DNA from: Modestobacter italicus
Lineage (GTDB): Bacteria; Actinomycetota; Actinomycetes; Mycobacteriales; Geodermatophilaceae
DNA length: 64,000 bases
Direction: 5' to 3'
Assembly (NCBI RefSeq): GCF_000306785.1
Contig: NC_017955.1
Coordinates: 2,170,001 to 2,234,000 of the forward strand
Position numbers and translations under genes: made by a program. The notes under the pieces are model-generated. The model did not search any database and was not told the origin of the DNA. It saw only the letters and a program-made list of their open reading frames with translations. Below, in pieces: positions 28,875 through 37,645 of this stretch. Numbering within the stretch: the first letter of the stretch is position 1; each line of letters begins with the position of its first letter.

Positions 28875-29477
28875 GTGACCACACGGCTGACCTTCGACGG
28901 CTGGATCCTCGGGCTGGGCACCCGCTCGGGCACCCGCGTGGTGCTGGGGCACTGGCCGCGGTCGCCGCTCGGCCCGTTCTCGGACGTGATGGTGCAGCGG
29001 CCCGGCGGCCACCGCGTGCTGCTCGCGCCCAGCCGCGAGGTCGCCGACTTCGTCGGGACCACGTACGGCTTCGACGAGGTGCAGGTGGTGCCGGTGACCG
29101 TGGCCCGGCCCGACGACCGGACCTGGTCGGTGGCGGCCGGGCCGCTGCGGCTGGAGACCCGGAGCGGGCCGCGGCCGGTGCTCGGCCGGCTGCTGCACGC
29201 GGTGCCGGCCCGGCTGGCCCGCACCCCGGCCTGGGTCGGCCTGCTGGACCTGCCGGCCCGGGTCACCGGCCTGCGGACGAAGGGCTCGGCCGGCAACGGG
29301 CGCACCGAGTGGTACGGCGTGCAGGACCTGCACGCCCTGGTCGACGTCGACGCCCGCTGGGACGGCGAGCCGCTGGGTGCGCTCACCGCGGTGCGGCCAC
29401 CGGTCACCTTCGGCTTCGGCTCGGTGCCGCCGTGGCCCTCGGTGGTGCGGGTGACCACGACCGTGCAGCTGCCCTGA
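28875..29477 (+). CDS. Conserved hypothetical protein (200 aa)
   Basis: A 200-residue soluble protein with no signal peptide or membrane helix and no domain that I can name. It is mostly predicted beta-structure, e.g. 'TRLTFDGWILGLGTRSGTRVVLGHW', 'HRVLLAPSREVADFVGTTYGFDEVQVVPV' and 'TTVQLP' at the end. Similar unannotated proteins are common in actinobacteria, to my recollection. GTG 28875 starts the frame. It is divergent from the P450 and 66 bases upstream of the zinc dehydrogenase. Confidence 0.7.
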   Translation: MTTRLTFDGWILGLGTRSGTRVVLGHWPRSPLGPFSDVMVQRPGGHRVLLAPSREVADFVGTTYGFDEVQVVPVTVARPDDRTWSVAAGPLRLETRSGPRPVLGRLLHAVPARLARTPAWVGLLDLPARVTGLRTKGSAGNGRTEWYGVQDLHALVDVDARWDGEPLGALTAVRPPVTFGFGSVPPWPSVVRVTTTVQLP

Positions 29478-29543
29478 CCCGCGGTTTCCCGAGCCGCACC
29501 CGGGGAACTGGCCAGCGGACGGAGCGAGCCCCAGGAGGTCCCC

Positions 29544-30692
29544 ATGCGCGCGATGACGTACCGCGGCCCGTACAAGCTGCGGGTCGAGGAGAAGGACAGG
29601 CCGCGGGTCGAGCACCCCAACGACGCGATCGTGAAGGTGCAGCTGGCCGCCATCTGCGGCTCTGACCTGCACCTCTACCACGGGATGATGCCGGACACCC
29701 GGATCGGGCACACCTTCGGCCACGAGTTCATCGGGGTGGTCGACGAGGTCGGGCCCTCGGTGCAGAACCTGGCCGTCGGTGACAGGGTGATGGTGCCGTT
29801 CAACGTCTTCTGCGGCAGCTGCTGGTTCTGCGCCCGGGGGCTCTACTCCAACTGCCACAACGTGAACCCGAACGCCACCGCCGTGGGCGGCATCTACGGC
29901 TACTCGCACACCACCGGGGGCTACGACGGCGGGCAGGCCGAGTACGTGCGGGTGCCCTTCGCCGACGTCGGCCCGGTGAAGATCCCGGACTGGATGCACG
30001 ACGAGGACGCCGTGCTGCTCACCGACGCCGCCGCCACCGGCTACTTCGGCGCGCAGCTCGGGGAGATCGCGGAGGGCGACACGGTCGTCGTCCTCGGGGC
30101 CGGCCCGGTCGGGCTGATCGCCGCGCAGTCGTCGTGGCTGATGGGCGCCGGGAGGGTCATCGTCGTCGACCACCTGCCGCACCGGCTGGAGAAGGCCCGC
30201 ACCATGGCGCACGCCGAGACCCTCGACTACGACGAGCTCGACGACGTCGTCCTGGAGCTGAAGAAGCAGACCGACTTCCTCGGCGCGGACGTCGTCATCG
30301 AGGCCGTCGGCGCCGAGGCCGACGGCAACGCGCTCATGCACGTCACCGGCACGAAGCTGAAGCTGCAGGGCGGCTCGCCGGTCGCGCTGAACTGGGCGAT
30401 CGACGGCGTGCGCAAGGGCGGCACCGTCTCGGTCGTGGGCGCCTACGGGCCGATCCCCAACGCGGTGAAGTTCGGCGACGCGATGAACAAGGGCCTCACC
30501 CTGCGGATGAACCAGACGCCGGTGAAGCGGCAGTGGCCGCGGATGTTCGAGCACGTGCGCAACGGCCACCTCACGCCGCGGGAGATGGTCACCCACCGGT
30601 TCCCGCTGGAGCACATCGCCGAGGCCTACCACGTGTTCTCCGCCAAGCTGGACGGCTGCATCAAGCCGCTGATCCTGCCCAGCGCGTCCTGA
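29544..30692 (+). CDS. Zinc-dependent medium-chain alcohol dehydrogenase (formaldehyde dehydrogenase-like)
   Basis: A 382-residue MDR dehydrogenase of the glutathione-independent formaldehyde dehydrogenase / threonine dehydrogenase branch. The catalytic zinc ligands are in 'ICGSDLHLYHG' and 'FGHEFIG'; the structural-zinc lobe is 'FCGSCWFCARGLYSNCH'; the NAD loop is 'VVLGAGPVGLIAAQSS'. The lobe 'YSHTTGGYDGGQAEYVRVPFADV' is characteristic of this branch. ATG 29544 has CCAGGAGG upstream. A membrane-anchored hypothetical follows after 11 bases and is probably co-transcribed. Confidence 0.9.
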   Translation: MRAMTYRGPYKLRVEEKDRPRVEHPNDAIVKVQLAAICGSDLHLYHGMMPDTRIGHTFGHEFIGVVDEVGPSVQNLAVGDRVMVPFNVFCGSCWFCARGLYSNCHNVNPNATAVGGIYGYSHTTGGYDGGQAEYVRVPFADVGPVKIPDWMHDEDAVLLTDAAATGYFGAQLGEIAEGDTVVVLGAGPVGLIAAQSSWLMGAGRVIVVDHLPHRLEKARTMAHAETLDYDELDDVVLELKKQTDFLGADVVIEAVGAEADGNALMHVTGTKLKLQGGSPVALNWAIDGVRKGGTVSVVGAYGPIPNAVKFGDAMNKGLTLRMNQTPVKRQWPRMFEHVRNGHLTPREMVTHRFPLEHIAEAYHVFSAKLDGCIKPLILPSAS

Positions 30693-30703
30693 GGGAGACA
30701 GCC

Positions 30704-31288
30704 ATGACCCACCCCGACGTCCCCAGCGCCTACGTCCGCGACAAGCGCACCCCGCCACCGAGCCGGGAGGAGCTCCGGGCGCGGATCCCCGGCTGGGGCG
30801 CCGACCTGGACCCCACCGACCGGCCCTCGTACCCGAAGCTCCAGTACCCCGCCGACACCGGCGCCCACTGGGAGTTCCCCGACCGGCAGCCCGGCGGGGA
30901 GGGCCGGGAGCGCTCGATCGAGCACGCCTTCGTCACCCCGGTGTTCGGCACCGCGCAGCCGCTGCACGGGCTCTCCGGAGCGATCCGCCGGCTGGCCTAC
31001 GAGCGGTTCAGCGAGGGCCGGAACGCGCACTGGCTGCTGCTGATCGCCGGTGACCGGGTCGACGCCTGGGGCAGCCACCTGCGGTCGTTCGCCTCGGGGC
31101 ACCCGGACGACCCGGTGACCGAGACCGGGGTGCGGGCGGAGCTCACCGCGGGCGGCGCGGCGCGCAGCGGACGCTCCGACCGGCGGCACCAGGTGCTCGA
31201 CCCGGTGGTCGTGGGCGGTCCGTGGGTGCTCGGCGGTGCTGCAATGGTGCTGGGCGTGCGCCGGGTGGTGCGCGCACTGCGCGGCTGA
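30704..31288 (+). CDS. Conserved hypothetical protein with C-terminal hydrophobic segment
   Basis: A 194-residue protein. The N-terminal half is polar and Pro-rich ('DVPSAYVRDKRTPPPSREELRARIPGWGADL', 'RPSYPKLQYP'), the middle has 'AIRRLAYERFSEGRNAHWLLLIAGDRVDAWGSHLRSF', and the last 30 residues (VVGGPWVLGGAAMVLGVRR) could form one membrane helix. No known domain is evident. It starts 11 bases after the zinc dehydrogenase, preceded by GAGGGAGACAGCC, so the two appear to be an operon and the protein may tether or assist that enzyme. That role is inference. Confidence 0.75.
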   Translation: MTHPDVPSAYVRDKRTPPPSREELRARIPGWGADLDPTDRPSYPKLQYPADTGAHWEFPDRQPGGEGRERSIEHAFVTPVFGTAQPLHGLSGAIRRLAYERFSEGRNAHWLLLIAGDRVDAWGSHLRSFASGHPDDPVTETGVRAELTAGGAARSGRSDRRHQVLDPVVVGGPWVLGGAAMVLGVRRVVRALRG

Positions 31289-31333
31289 GCCGGCCGCCCC
31301 CCTGCGGGGGCGCCGGGGAGAGGCGGTGGCACG

Positions 31334-32530
31334 GTGCCCGGTCTGCGCCGCCCGCGCTCGCTGCCCAGCCCCGTCGTCCCCAAGGTGCTGCAGCGGGCGC
31401 CCACCGACTCGGCGGGCTGGCCGCGGCAGGAACCGCCGTGGCTGCGGCGCGGCGTGCTGCTGGTGCTCGCCGTGGTCACCGCGTACCAGCTCGGGCTGTG
31501 GCTGTTCGGCCACCTCCGCGGCTTCCTCGGACTGCTCTTCCTGGCCTGGCTGTTCGCTGTCGGCATCGAGCCGATCGTGGACGCGCTGGTCCGCCGGGGC
31601 CTGCGGCGCGGGGTGGCGACCGGCGGGGTGATGCTGGGCCTGGTCGGTGCCGCGGTGGCCTTCCTGGCGGTCTTCGGCGCGCTGCTGGTCGACCAGCTCG
31701 CCCAGCTGGTGACGGTCCTGCCCGACGCGGTCACCGACGTGGTGCGGTGGGTCAACCGGACCTTCGACACCGACGTCCGGGCCGCGGACGTCGTGGACTC
31801 CCTGAACCTGACCTCCGAGCGGGTCCAGGGGCTGGTGCAGGACCTCGCCCCCGGCCTGGTCGGCATCCTCTCCTCGCTCGTCGGCCTGCTGTTCCAGGTC
31901 CTGGCGTTCCTGCTGTTCGCCTTCTACATGTCGGCCGAGGGCCCGCGGATGCGGGCCGTCGTCTCCTCCTGGTTCCCGCCGCAGCACCAGCGGGTCATCG
32001 CCACGGTGTGGGAGATCGCGGTGGAGAAGACCGGCGGCTACCTGCTGTCCCGGCTGGTGCTGGCGGTGGTCAACGCCGCGGCGACCGGGGTGCTGCTGTG
32101 GGCGATCGGCGTCCCCTTCTGGCTGCCGCTGGCCATCTGGACCGGGATCGTGTCCCAGTTCATCCCCACCGTGGGCACCTACCTGGCGATCGCGCTGCCG
32201 GCGCTGATCGCGCTGTCGGACCAGCCCGTCGACGCCCTGTGGGTGGTGCTCTTCGGCACCCTCTACCAGCAGGTCGAGAACTACCTGCTGGCGCCGCGGA
32301 TCACCGCGATGACCGTCGCGGTGCACCCGGCCGTGGCCTTCGGCGCGGTCATCGCCGGCGCCGCCCTGTTCGGGCCGATGGGCGCGCTGGTGTCCATCCC
32401 GGTGGTCGCCGCCGTGCAGGCGGTCCTGGAGACCTACGGGCACGGCTACGAGCTGGTCGAGGAGGAACCGGGCGCCGACGCCGAGCCGCCGGCCGGGGAG
32501 CCCCCGCCGGAGGCCGCCTCGTCGGCCTGA
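31334..32530 (+). CDS. AI-2E family (UPF0118) membrane transporter
   Basis: A 398-residue polytopic membrane protein with about seven or eight hydrophobic helices, the usual AI-2E/PerM architecture. Helix 1 starts 'VLLVLAVVTAYQLGLWLFG', the central soluble loop has 'QLVTVLPDAVTDVVRWV', and the signature C-terminal half carries 'GVPFWLPLAIWTGIVSQFIPTVGTYLA' and 'QQVENYLLAPRI'. Members were named for autoinducer-2 export; others act as sodium/proton antiporters, so the substrate here is open. The tail is acidic and Pro-rich. GTG 31334 starts the frame after GGAGAGGCGGTGGCAC. Confidence 0.88.
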   Translation: MPGLRRPRSLPSPVVPKVLQRAPTDSAGWPRQEPPWLRRGVLLVLAVVTAYQLGLWLFGHLRGFLGLLFLAWLFAVGIEPIVDALVRRGLRRGVATGGVMLGLVGAAVAFLAVFGALLVDQLAQLVTVLPDAVTDVVRWVNRTFDTDVRAADVVDSLNLTSERVQGLVQDLAPGLVGILSSLVGLLFQVLAFLLFAFYMSAEGPRMRAVVSSWFPPQHQRVIATVWEIAVEKTGGYLLSRLVLAVVNAAATGVLLWAIGVPFWLPLAIWTGIVSQFIPTVGTYLAIALPALIALSDQPVDALWVVLFGTLYQQVENYLLAPRITAMTVAVHPAVAFGAVIAGAALFGPMGALVSIPVVAAVQAVLETYGHGYELVEEEPGADAEPPAGEPPPEAASSA

Positions 32531-32574
32531 GCCGAGGACCAGCACGCCGACGTCGCCCGGAGGAGGCTGGCGCG

Positions 32575-32811
32575 ATGGACATCACCACCGTCAACGACCG
32601 GCACCTCTACTCCGGCACCGTCCGGCTGCGCGACCCCGAGCGGCCCGGGGCCGTGGTGGAGCTGGTCGACCGGGTGGTGCGGTTCGGGCCGCCGGGCTGG
32701 CTCACCGTCGCCGACCCGGGCGGGACCATCGCGCTGTACCCGACGAGCCTGGTGGTGGCTGTGACGGAACTCGGTGAGGCCCACGACCCGGACCAGCCCG
32801 TCGAGGGATGA
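32575..32811 (+). CDS. Small conserved hypothetical protein (78 aa)
   Basis: A 78-residue acidic protein beginning MDITTVNDRHLYSGTVRL with a beta-rich pattern ('VVELVDRVVRFGPPGWLTVADPGGTIALYPTSLVVAVTEL'). The ribosome site GGAGGAGG is strong. It follows the AI-2E transporter after 44 bases on the same strand. I do not recognise the family, but the clear Shine-Dalgarno sequence and amino acid composition support a real gene. Confidence 0.65.
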   Translation: MDITTVNDRHLYSGTVRLRDPERPGAVVELVDRVVRFGPPGWLTVADPGGTIALYPTSLVVAVTELGEAHDPDQPVEG

Positions 32812-32896
32812 ACGGGCACTCGGCCGGGTAGCGTCGTCCGTGGCGCCGCTCGGCGTTCAGCCCCTCCGCTGGCGGAGGGAGATCGGCGCGTCCTCC

Positions 32897-33073
32897 ATGG
32901 CCACCACCCCTGCACGTCCTCCCGTCCCCCCGGCGGCGGCTCCCGGCGAGCCCGGGTCGGCTCCCCGGCGGCCCACCCCGCGCGACGTGCCCAAGCGCAC
33001 GCCGCTGGTGGCCCGTCCGGTCGGCGCGTCCGGCCCGGACGCCGACGCCGGCGGCGAGCTGCCGCAGCCGTGA
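32897..33073 (+). CDS. Small Pro/Ala-rich hypothetical protein (58 aa)
   Basis: A 58-residue, low-complexity Pro/Ala/Arg protein starting at ATG 32897 (MATTPARPPVPPAAAPGEP). GGAGGGAGA lies about 15 bases upstream, which is far for a ribosome site. There is no domain. It may be a real disordered protein or simply an open frame in GC-rich DNA. Confidence 0.35.
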   Translation: MATTPARPPVPPAAAPGEPGSAPRRPTPRDVPKRTPLVARPVGASGPDADAGGELPQP

Positions 33074-33092
33074 CCTCCTCGCAGACCCGCCC

Positions 33093-33410
33093 GTGCTGAG
33101 CGTCCCCGTCGCCGTGGTGAGCGGCACCGCCGAGCCGGTGCCGACGACGACGGCCGGTCCGGCCCTGCCCCTTGAGGCGGAGCCGCTGACCGACGGTGGC
33201 GGCGACCGCCTCCTGGTGGTCGCGCTCCCCGCCGTCCCGGCCCGCCCGTCCGCCGTGCTGCTGGCCGCCCAGCAGCTCTCCGACGAGGCGGCGCACCACC
33301 CGCGCCGCCCCCGCGGGCTCGGCCGGGCGGTCGCCGAGCGCCGCCGCCGGCAGCAGCGCGCCCTGGTGGTGCAGCGCCGGGTCGACCGGGTGCAGCCGCC
33401 GGCGGGCTGA
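33093..33410 (+). CDS. Small hypothetical protein (105 aa)
   Basis: A 105-residue frame from GTG 33093. The N-terminal half is hydrophobic/acidic, the middle 'GGDRLLVVALPAVPARPSAVLLAAQQLSDEA' could form a strand and a helix, and the C-terminus is strongly basic (RRPRGLGRAVAERRRRQQR). No family is recognised. It ends 12 bases before the convergent glycosyltransferase stop. Existence is moderately supported by position only. Confidence 0.4.
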   Translation: MLSVPVAVVSGTAEPVPTTTAGPALPLEAEPLTDGGGDRLLVVALPAVPARPSAVLLAAQQLSDEAAHHPRRPRGLGRAVAERRRRQQRALVVQRRVDRVQPPAG

Positions 33411-33422
33411 CCCCCTGACCGC

Positions 33423-34682
33423 TCAGCCGGCCGGCACCGCCGGGGCCAGCCGTCGCTCGTCGCTCGTCGTCCGGCGCAGCACCTCGGCGTAGAGCCGCTC
33501 GTAGCCGACGGCCATGACCGCCGGCGCGAACCGGCGGCGGGCCTCGGCCGCGCAGGTCTCCGGGTCCAGCTCGTCGAGCCGGGCCAGCGCCGCGGTGAAC
33601 CCTGCCTCGTCGTCGGCCAGGAAGCCCGTGACCCCGTGGTCGACCAGCGAGGGCAGGCACCCCAGCGCCATGGCCACCACCGGCGTCCCGGCGGCCAGCG
33701 CCTCGCAGACCGCGGTGCCCCCCGGCTCGGCCCACCGGATCGGGCAGAGCACCGCCCGGGCCCGGCGCAGCAGGTCCTCCTTGTCCGCCCCGGCCACCGA
33801 ACCGACCCAGCGCACCGAGTCGCCGTCCAGCGCGGGGGCGACGTGCTCGGCGAACCACCGGACGTCGGGGTGCTCGCGCGAGGGGTCGGCCGGGTCGGCG
33901 AGCGCCGCCTCGAGCGACTCCCGGTCCCCGTGCGGTCCGACCGGGCCGGCGAGCACCAGCGGGATCCCGGCGGCGCGGCAGGCGCTGATGGCGGTGTCGA
34001 TGCCCTTGGCCGCGCACAGCCGGGCGAGCACCAGCACGTACGGCGACCGGTCCGCCCGGGGCAGCGGCGGCTCCGTCGGCAGGGGGACCGCCAGCGGCAC
34101 CGCGCCGAGCGTCTGCCGCTGCAGGGCCGCCGGCCCGCGGGCGACCTGGGACGCCGAGACGCCGGCGAAGAAGACCCGGCCGCCGCCGTCGAAGGCGGCG
34201 TAGAACTCCTCGTTGCGGTGCAGGTCCCAGTGCAGGGTGTGCAGCGCCGGGGGGCCGCCCGGGCCCAGGGCGGCGAGCAGCGCCGGGCCGAGCACCTGCA
34301 GGTGGCTGTGCACCAGGTCGAACGGCGTGCCGCGCGCCGCCTGCCGGGCGACCTCCCCGACCACCGCGAGGGCGTGCGTGGCCGCCACCCCGGCCGCGTC
34401 GGCGTACGGCTGCGCCAGCCGGCCGAACTGCGCCCGGTCGAAGGCGTGCACCCGCCCGTCGGTGGGCAGCCGGCTCTCGCCCACGGTGCCGAGCACGACC
34501 TGGTGGCCCCGCCGGCGCAGCTCGGTGGTGAGCGTGGCGACCACGTTCTCCAGGCCGCCGTACCCGCGGGGTGGCACCGGCAGCCACGGGCCGGCGTCCA
34601 TCAGGATGCGCAGCCGGGGCCGGCGCGGGCCGGGGACCGCCCGAGCGGGACCGCCCTGCCAGGTGGAGGCAGTGGAACGCAT
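33423..34682 (-). CDS. GT4-type glycosyltransferase
   Basis: A 419-residue GT-B fold glycosyltransferase. The N-terminal domain starts 'RLRILMDAGPWLPVPPRGYGGLENVVATLTTEL', a glycine-rich loop common in GT4 enzymes. The C-terminal donor site has 'YVLVLARLCAAKGIDTAISAC' and the EX7E motif in 'WAEPGGTAVCEALAAGTPVVAM'. It has no membrane segment. The sugar donor and acceptor are unknown. ATG 34682 is preceded by GGAGAGGACC. It is divergent from a Gfo/Idh/MocA-type dehydrogenase, with a palindrome in the 200-base gap. Confidence 0.88.
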   Translation of the reverse strand: MRSTASTWQGGPARAVPGPRRPRLRILMDAGPWLPVPPRGYGGLENVVATLTTELRRRGHQVVLGTVGESRLPTDGRVHAFDRAQFGRLAQPYADAAGVAATHALAVVGEVARQAARGTPFDLVHSHLQVLGPALLAALGPGGPPALHTLHWDLHRNEEFYAAFDGGGRVFFAGVSASQVARGPAALQRQTLGAVPLAVPLPTEPPLPRADRSPYVLVLARLCAAKGIDTAISACRAAGIPLVLAGPVGPHGDRESLEAALADPADPSREHPDVRWFAEHVAPALDGDSVRWVGSVAGADKEDLLRRARAVLCPIRWAEPGGTAVCEALAAGTPVVAMALGCLPSLVDHGVTGFLADDEAGFTAALARLDELDPETCAAEARRRFAPAVMAVGYERLYAEVLRRTTSDERRLAPAVPAG

Positions 34683-34736
34683 GGCAGGTCCTCTCCTCGT
34701 GCGGCGCTGCGCGCCGCTGCCCGTGGCCGTGGTGCA

Positions 34737-34749
34737 GGTCACAGTGACC
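34737..34749. promoter_or_regulatory. 13-base palindrome in divergent promoter region
   Basis: GGTCAC-A-GTGACC is a perfect 6+1+6 inverted repeat, 55 bases upstream of the glycosyltransferase start and 134 bases upstream of the divergent dehydrogenase. GTGAC half-sites of this shape are used by several HTH regulators. No regulator gene is adjacent. Confidence 0.4.
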
Positions 34750-34882
34750 GATCCGGGCCGACTTCGCAGCAGGATCGGCGACGGTGCAGGATCTGTCCAT
34801 CCGACGAGGACCCCGGGAGGAGCATCGTGCGCGAGGCGACGGTCGAGGCGACGGCCACCGGGTGGCCGGCAGGTGGACAGCG

Positions 34883-35842
34883 GTGAGCCTGCGGGTGGCG
34901 CTGGTCGGCGCGGGTGGCGTGGGTGCACGGCACGCCCGCACCCTGGCCGGCTTCGACGACGTCGAGCTGGTCGGCGTGTGCGACCCGGAGGCCGGTCCCC
35001 GCGAGGCGCTGGCCGGTGAGCTGGACGTGCCGGCGGTGGCCGACCTGGACACCCTGCTCGGCCGCCGACCGGACGCGGTGTGGCTGTGCGTGCCGCCCTT
35101 CGCGCACGGCGAGCCGGAGCTGGCGGTGCTGCGCGCGGGGCTGCCGTTCTTCGTGGAGAAGCCGCTGGCCGCCGACCTGCCGACCGCCGAGCGGGTGGCG
35201 GCGGCCGTCGCCGACGCCGGGGTGCCGACCGCCACCGGCTACCACTGGCGGCACCTGGACACCGTCGCCGCGGCCCGGCAGGCTCTGGCCGGCGCGCGGG
35301 TGCGGCTGGTCGACGTCCGCTGGTGGGGGACGACGCCGCCCCCGGCGTGGTGGAGCCGCGCCGACCGCTCCGGCGGTCAGGTCGTCGAGCAGGCCACCCA
35401 CGTGCTGGACCTGGTGCGGCTGCTCGCCGGCGAGGTGGTCGAGGTGGTCGGCGGCGCGGCGCCGTCGGGCCGGGAGGGGCGCGATGTGCCCGACGCGACC
35501 GCCGCCGTGCTGCGGTTCGCCTCGGGGGCGGTCGGCACCGCGAGCACCTCGTGCGTCCTGCCCTCGCTGACCGCGGCCGGCCTGGACGTGGCGGCGGACG
35601 GGCTGGCCGTTCAGCTGACCGAGACCGAGCTGCGGGTGCGCACCCCGGGGGGCGAGGAGCGGACCGAGCCCACGGTCGACGCCCGCCACACCGTCGACCG
35701 CGCCTTCGTCGACCTGCTGACCGGGGCGCCCGCCGCGCCGGGGCTGGTGGACGTCGCGGAGGCGCTGCGCACCCACCGGCTGGCCTGGGCCGTCACCGAG
35801 GCCACCCGGACCGGCGCGCCGGTCCGGGTGGCCTCGGGGTGA
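34883..35842 (+). CDS. Gfo/Idh/MocA-family NAD(P)-dependent oxidoreductase
   Basis: A 319-residue sugar-type dehydrogenase. Rossmann start 'VALVGAGGVGARHARTL', the family Lys motif 'FFVEKPLAADLPTAERV', 'GYHWRHLDTVAAARQAL', and the His-containing 'GGQVVEQATHVLDLVRLLAGE' in the substrate domain. Members oxidise or epimerise sugars, inositols or sugar nucleotides; the substrate is not predictable. The GTG at 34883 is chosen to begin just before the first strand. It is divergent from the glycosyltransferase and convergent with the alcohol dehydrogenase. Confidence 0.88.
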   Translation: MSLRVALVGAGGVGARHARTLAGFDDVELVGVCDPEAGPREALAGELDVPAVADLDTLLGRRPDAVWLCVPPFAHGEPELAVLRAGLPFFVEKPLAADLPTAERVAAAVADAGVPTATGYHWRHLDTVAAARQALAGARVRLVDVRWWGTTPPPAWWSRADRSGGQVVEQATHVLDLVRLLAGEVVEVVGGAAPSGREGRDVPDATAAVLRFASGAVGTASTSCVLPSLTAAGLDVAADGLAVQLTETELRVRTPGGEERTEPTVDARHTVDRAFVDLLTGAPAAPGLVDVAEALRTHRLAWAVTEATRTGAPVRVASG

Positions 35843-35858
35843 ACGCGGCCCCGCGCCG

Positions 35859-36887
35859 TCAGGGGACCAGGATCGCCCGGGTGCCCGGGAGGCGGCCGCC
35901 GTCGAGGTCGTCGAGCGCCTCCAGCGCCGACGTCAGCGGGTAGGTCCGCGTCGACAGCGTGACCAGGCCGCGGGCCGCCAGCGCCATCAGCTCGCGCAGG
36001 TCGGTGTAGGAGCCGACCTTGTTGCCGACGATGCTGATCTCCCGGTTGATGATCTCCAGCGTCGGCACCTGCACCGCGCCGCCGTAGCCGATGACGTAGT
36101 ACGAGCCGGTGTCCCGGGTCATCGCGATGCCCTCGGCCTCGGTGCCGTGCTCGCCGACGAAGTCGAAGACGACCTCCGCGCCGGTGCCGCCCAGCGCGTC
36201 GAGCACCTCCGCCACCGTGCCGTCCCCGGCCTGGACCGTCCGGTGCGCGCCGAGCTCGGCGGCCTTGGCCAGCGCCTCGGCCGAGCGGTCGACGACGGTG
36301 ATCTCGGCCGGGGTCATCGCCAGCAGGCACTGCAGCCCGATGTGCCCGAGGCCGCCCGCGCCGATCACCACCGCCCGGGCGGTGGCCGGCAGCAGCGGCA
36401 CCGCCTTGCGGACGGCGTGCTGCGCGGTGAGCCCGGCGTCCGCCAGCGCCGCGACGTCCACCGGCTGCAGCCCCTCGGCGAGCTTCACCACCGACCGGGC
36501 GTTGGTGCGCAGCAGCTCGGCCATCCCGCCGTCCCGGCTGATGCCGGGGAACTCGCCGTTCTCGCAGTGCACGTCGTCGCCGCGGCGGCAGGGCGGGCAC
36601 AGCCCGCAGGTCACCAGCGGGTGCAGGATGACCTTGTCGCCGACCGACACGTTGCGCACCGCGTCGCCGACCTCCACGACGGTGCCGGCGTTCTCGTGGC
36701 CGATCACGTAGGGCAGCCCGACGCCGCTGGCCTCGGCCCACTGGCCCTCGATGATGTGCAGGTCGGTCCGGCACACCCCGGCGGCGTCGACGTGCACCAG
36801 GACGTCGAGCGGGCCCTGCAGCTCCGGGTCCGGGACGTCGTCGATCGACGGGGGCTTGCCGTACTCGTGCACGCGGACGGCCTTCAC
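35859..36887 (-). CDS. Zinc-dependent alcohol dehydrogenase of prm/mim-type accessory cluster
   Basis: A 342-residue MDR alcohol dehydrogenase. Catalytic zinc motifs 'VCRTDLHIIEGQW' and 'IGHENAGTVVEVG', structural zinc loop 'CGLCPPCRRGDDVHC', NAD loop 'VIGAGGLGHIGLQ'. This type is the alcohol dehydrogenase found downstream of propane/acetone monooxygenase genes, where it would oxidise the alcohol product. The GTG at 36887 has GGAGG and overlaps the DUF59 gene stop. It is the last gene of a three-gene minus-strand operon that has no monooxygenase here. Confidence 0.88.
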   Translation of the reverse strand: MKAVRVHEYGKPPSIDDVPDPELQGPLDVLVHVDAAGVCRTDLHIIEGQWAEASGVGLPYVIGHENAGTVVEVGDAVRNVSVGDKVILHPLVTCGLCPPCRRGDDVHCENGEFPGISRDGGMAELLRTNARSVVKLAEGLQPVDVAALADAGLTAQHAVRKAVPLLPATARAVVIGAGGLGHIGLQCLLAMTPAEITVVDRSAEALAKAAELGAHRTVQAGDGTVAEVLDALGGTGAEVVFDFVGEHGTEAEGIAMTRDTGSYYVIGYGGAVQVPTLEIINREISIVGNKVGSYTDLRELMALAARGLVTLSTRTYPLTSALEALDDLDGGRLPGTRAILVP

Positions 36888-37645
36888 GGCAGGACCTCCA
36901 GGGGGAGCAGCGGGTGGTCGGGGGAGGGGCGCGGGGTCTGGTCGGCCTCCGCGCCGGGGTAGCGGGTGCCCAGCAGGCCGCGGCAGAAGTGCGCGTTGCC
37001 GTCGACCGAGATGCGCACCGAGCGGGCCTTCCGCAGGGTGAGCGCGACGGCGCCGGCCGCCGGCCGCGAGCCGTCGGGGGCGAGCAGGACCGGGGACGCC
37101 GGGTCCACCGGCAGTCCGAGGACGGCCCGCCGGGCGACCAGCGCCGCGGTCGTCGCGTCGTCGGCCAGGTCGCCCAGCCGCAGGTCGCCGGCGGCGGTCT
37201 CCGGCCGGTCGGGGTGGGCCCGCAGCCACGCGGTGAGCGCCCGCTCCATGGCCGCGGTGTGCGCCTTGCGCTGGAAGGTGGCCCGCAGTTCGTCGAGGCT
37301 GTCCTCGGCCTCGTGCCCGAACGTGCCGCGGTACCCGGCGTCGGCCGCCAGTCCGGCGTTGATCAGGTCGGAGTCGTGGTGGTCGTCGAGCTCGACGACC
37401 ACCCGCCCGGCGCCGGGCAGCGCGCGGACGGCGTCCCGGGCGTCGGAGACCATCAGCCAGGCGAAGTTCGGCGCGCAGAACGACGTGGGCAGCCGCAGGT
37501 GCACCTCGACCACGTCGGCGGAGACCCCGACCGATCGGACGAAGCCGAGGTCGGTGATCGGCTCGTCGAGCTCGGGGTCGACGACGGTGCCCAGCGCGCG
37601 CCGGACGTCGGTCTCGGTGAGCTGCGGGGTGAGGATCGCCGTCAT
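36884..37645 (-). CDS. DUF59/MIP18-domain protein of prm/mim-type accessory cluster
   Basis: A 253-residue protein whose N-terminal about 100 residues are a DUF59 (PaaD/MIP18) domain: 'VRRALGTVVDPELDEPITDLGFVRSV', 'VVEVHLRLPTSFCAPNFAWLM'. DUF59 proteins assist iron-sulfur or metal-centre assembly. The long C-terminal part has 'KAHTAAMERALTAWLRAHPD' and no named domain. This larger form is the type seen between the amidohydrolase and alcohol dehydrogenase genes of monooxygenase operons. ATG 37645 overlaps the amidohydrolase stop and its stop overlaps the dehydrogenase start. Confidence 0.85.
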   Translation of the reverse strand: MTAILTPQLTETDVRRALGTVVDPELDEPITDLGFVRSVGVSADVVEVHLRLPTSFCAPNFAWLMVSDARDAVRALPGAGRVVVELDDHHDSDLINAGLAADAGYRGTFGHEAEDSLDELRATFQRKAHTAAMERALTAWLRAHPDRPETAAGDLRLGDLADDATTAALVARRAVLGLPVDPASPVLLAPDGSRPAAGAVALTLRKARSVRISVDGNAHFCRGLLGTRYPGAEADQTPRPSPDHPLLPLEVLP

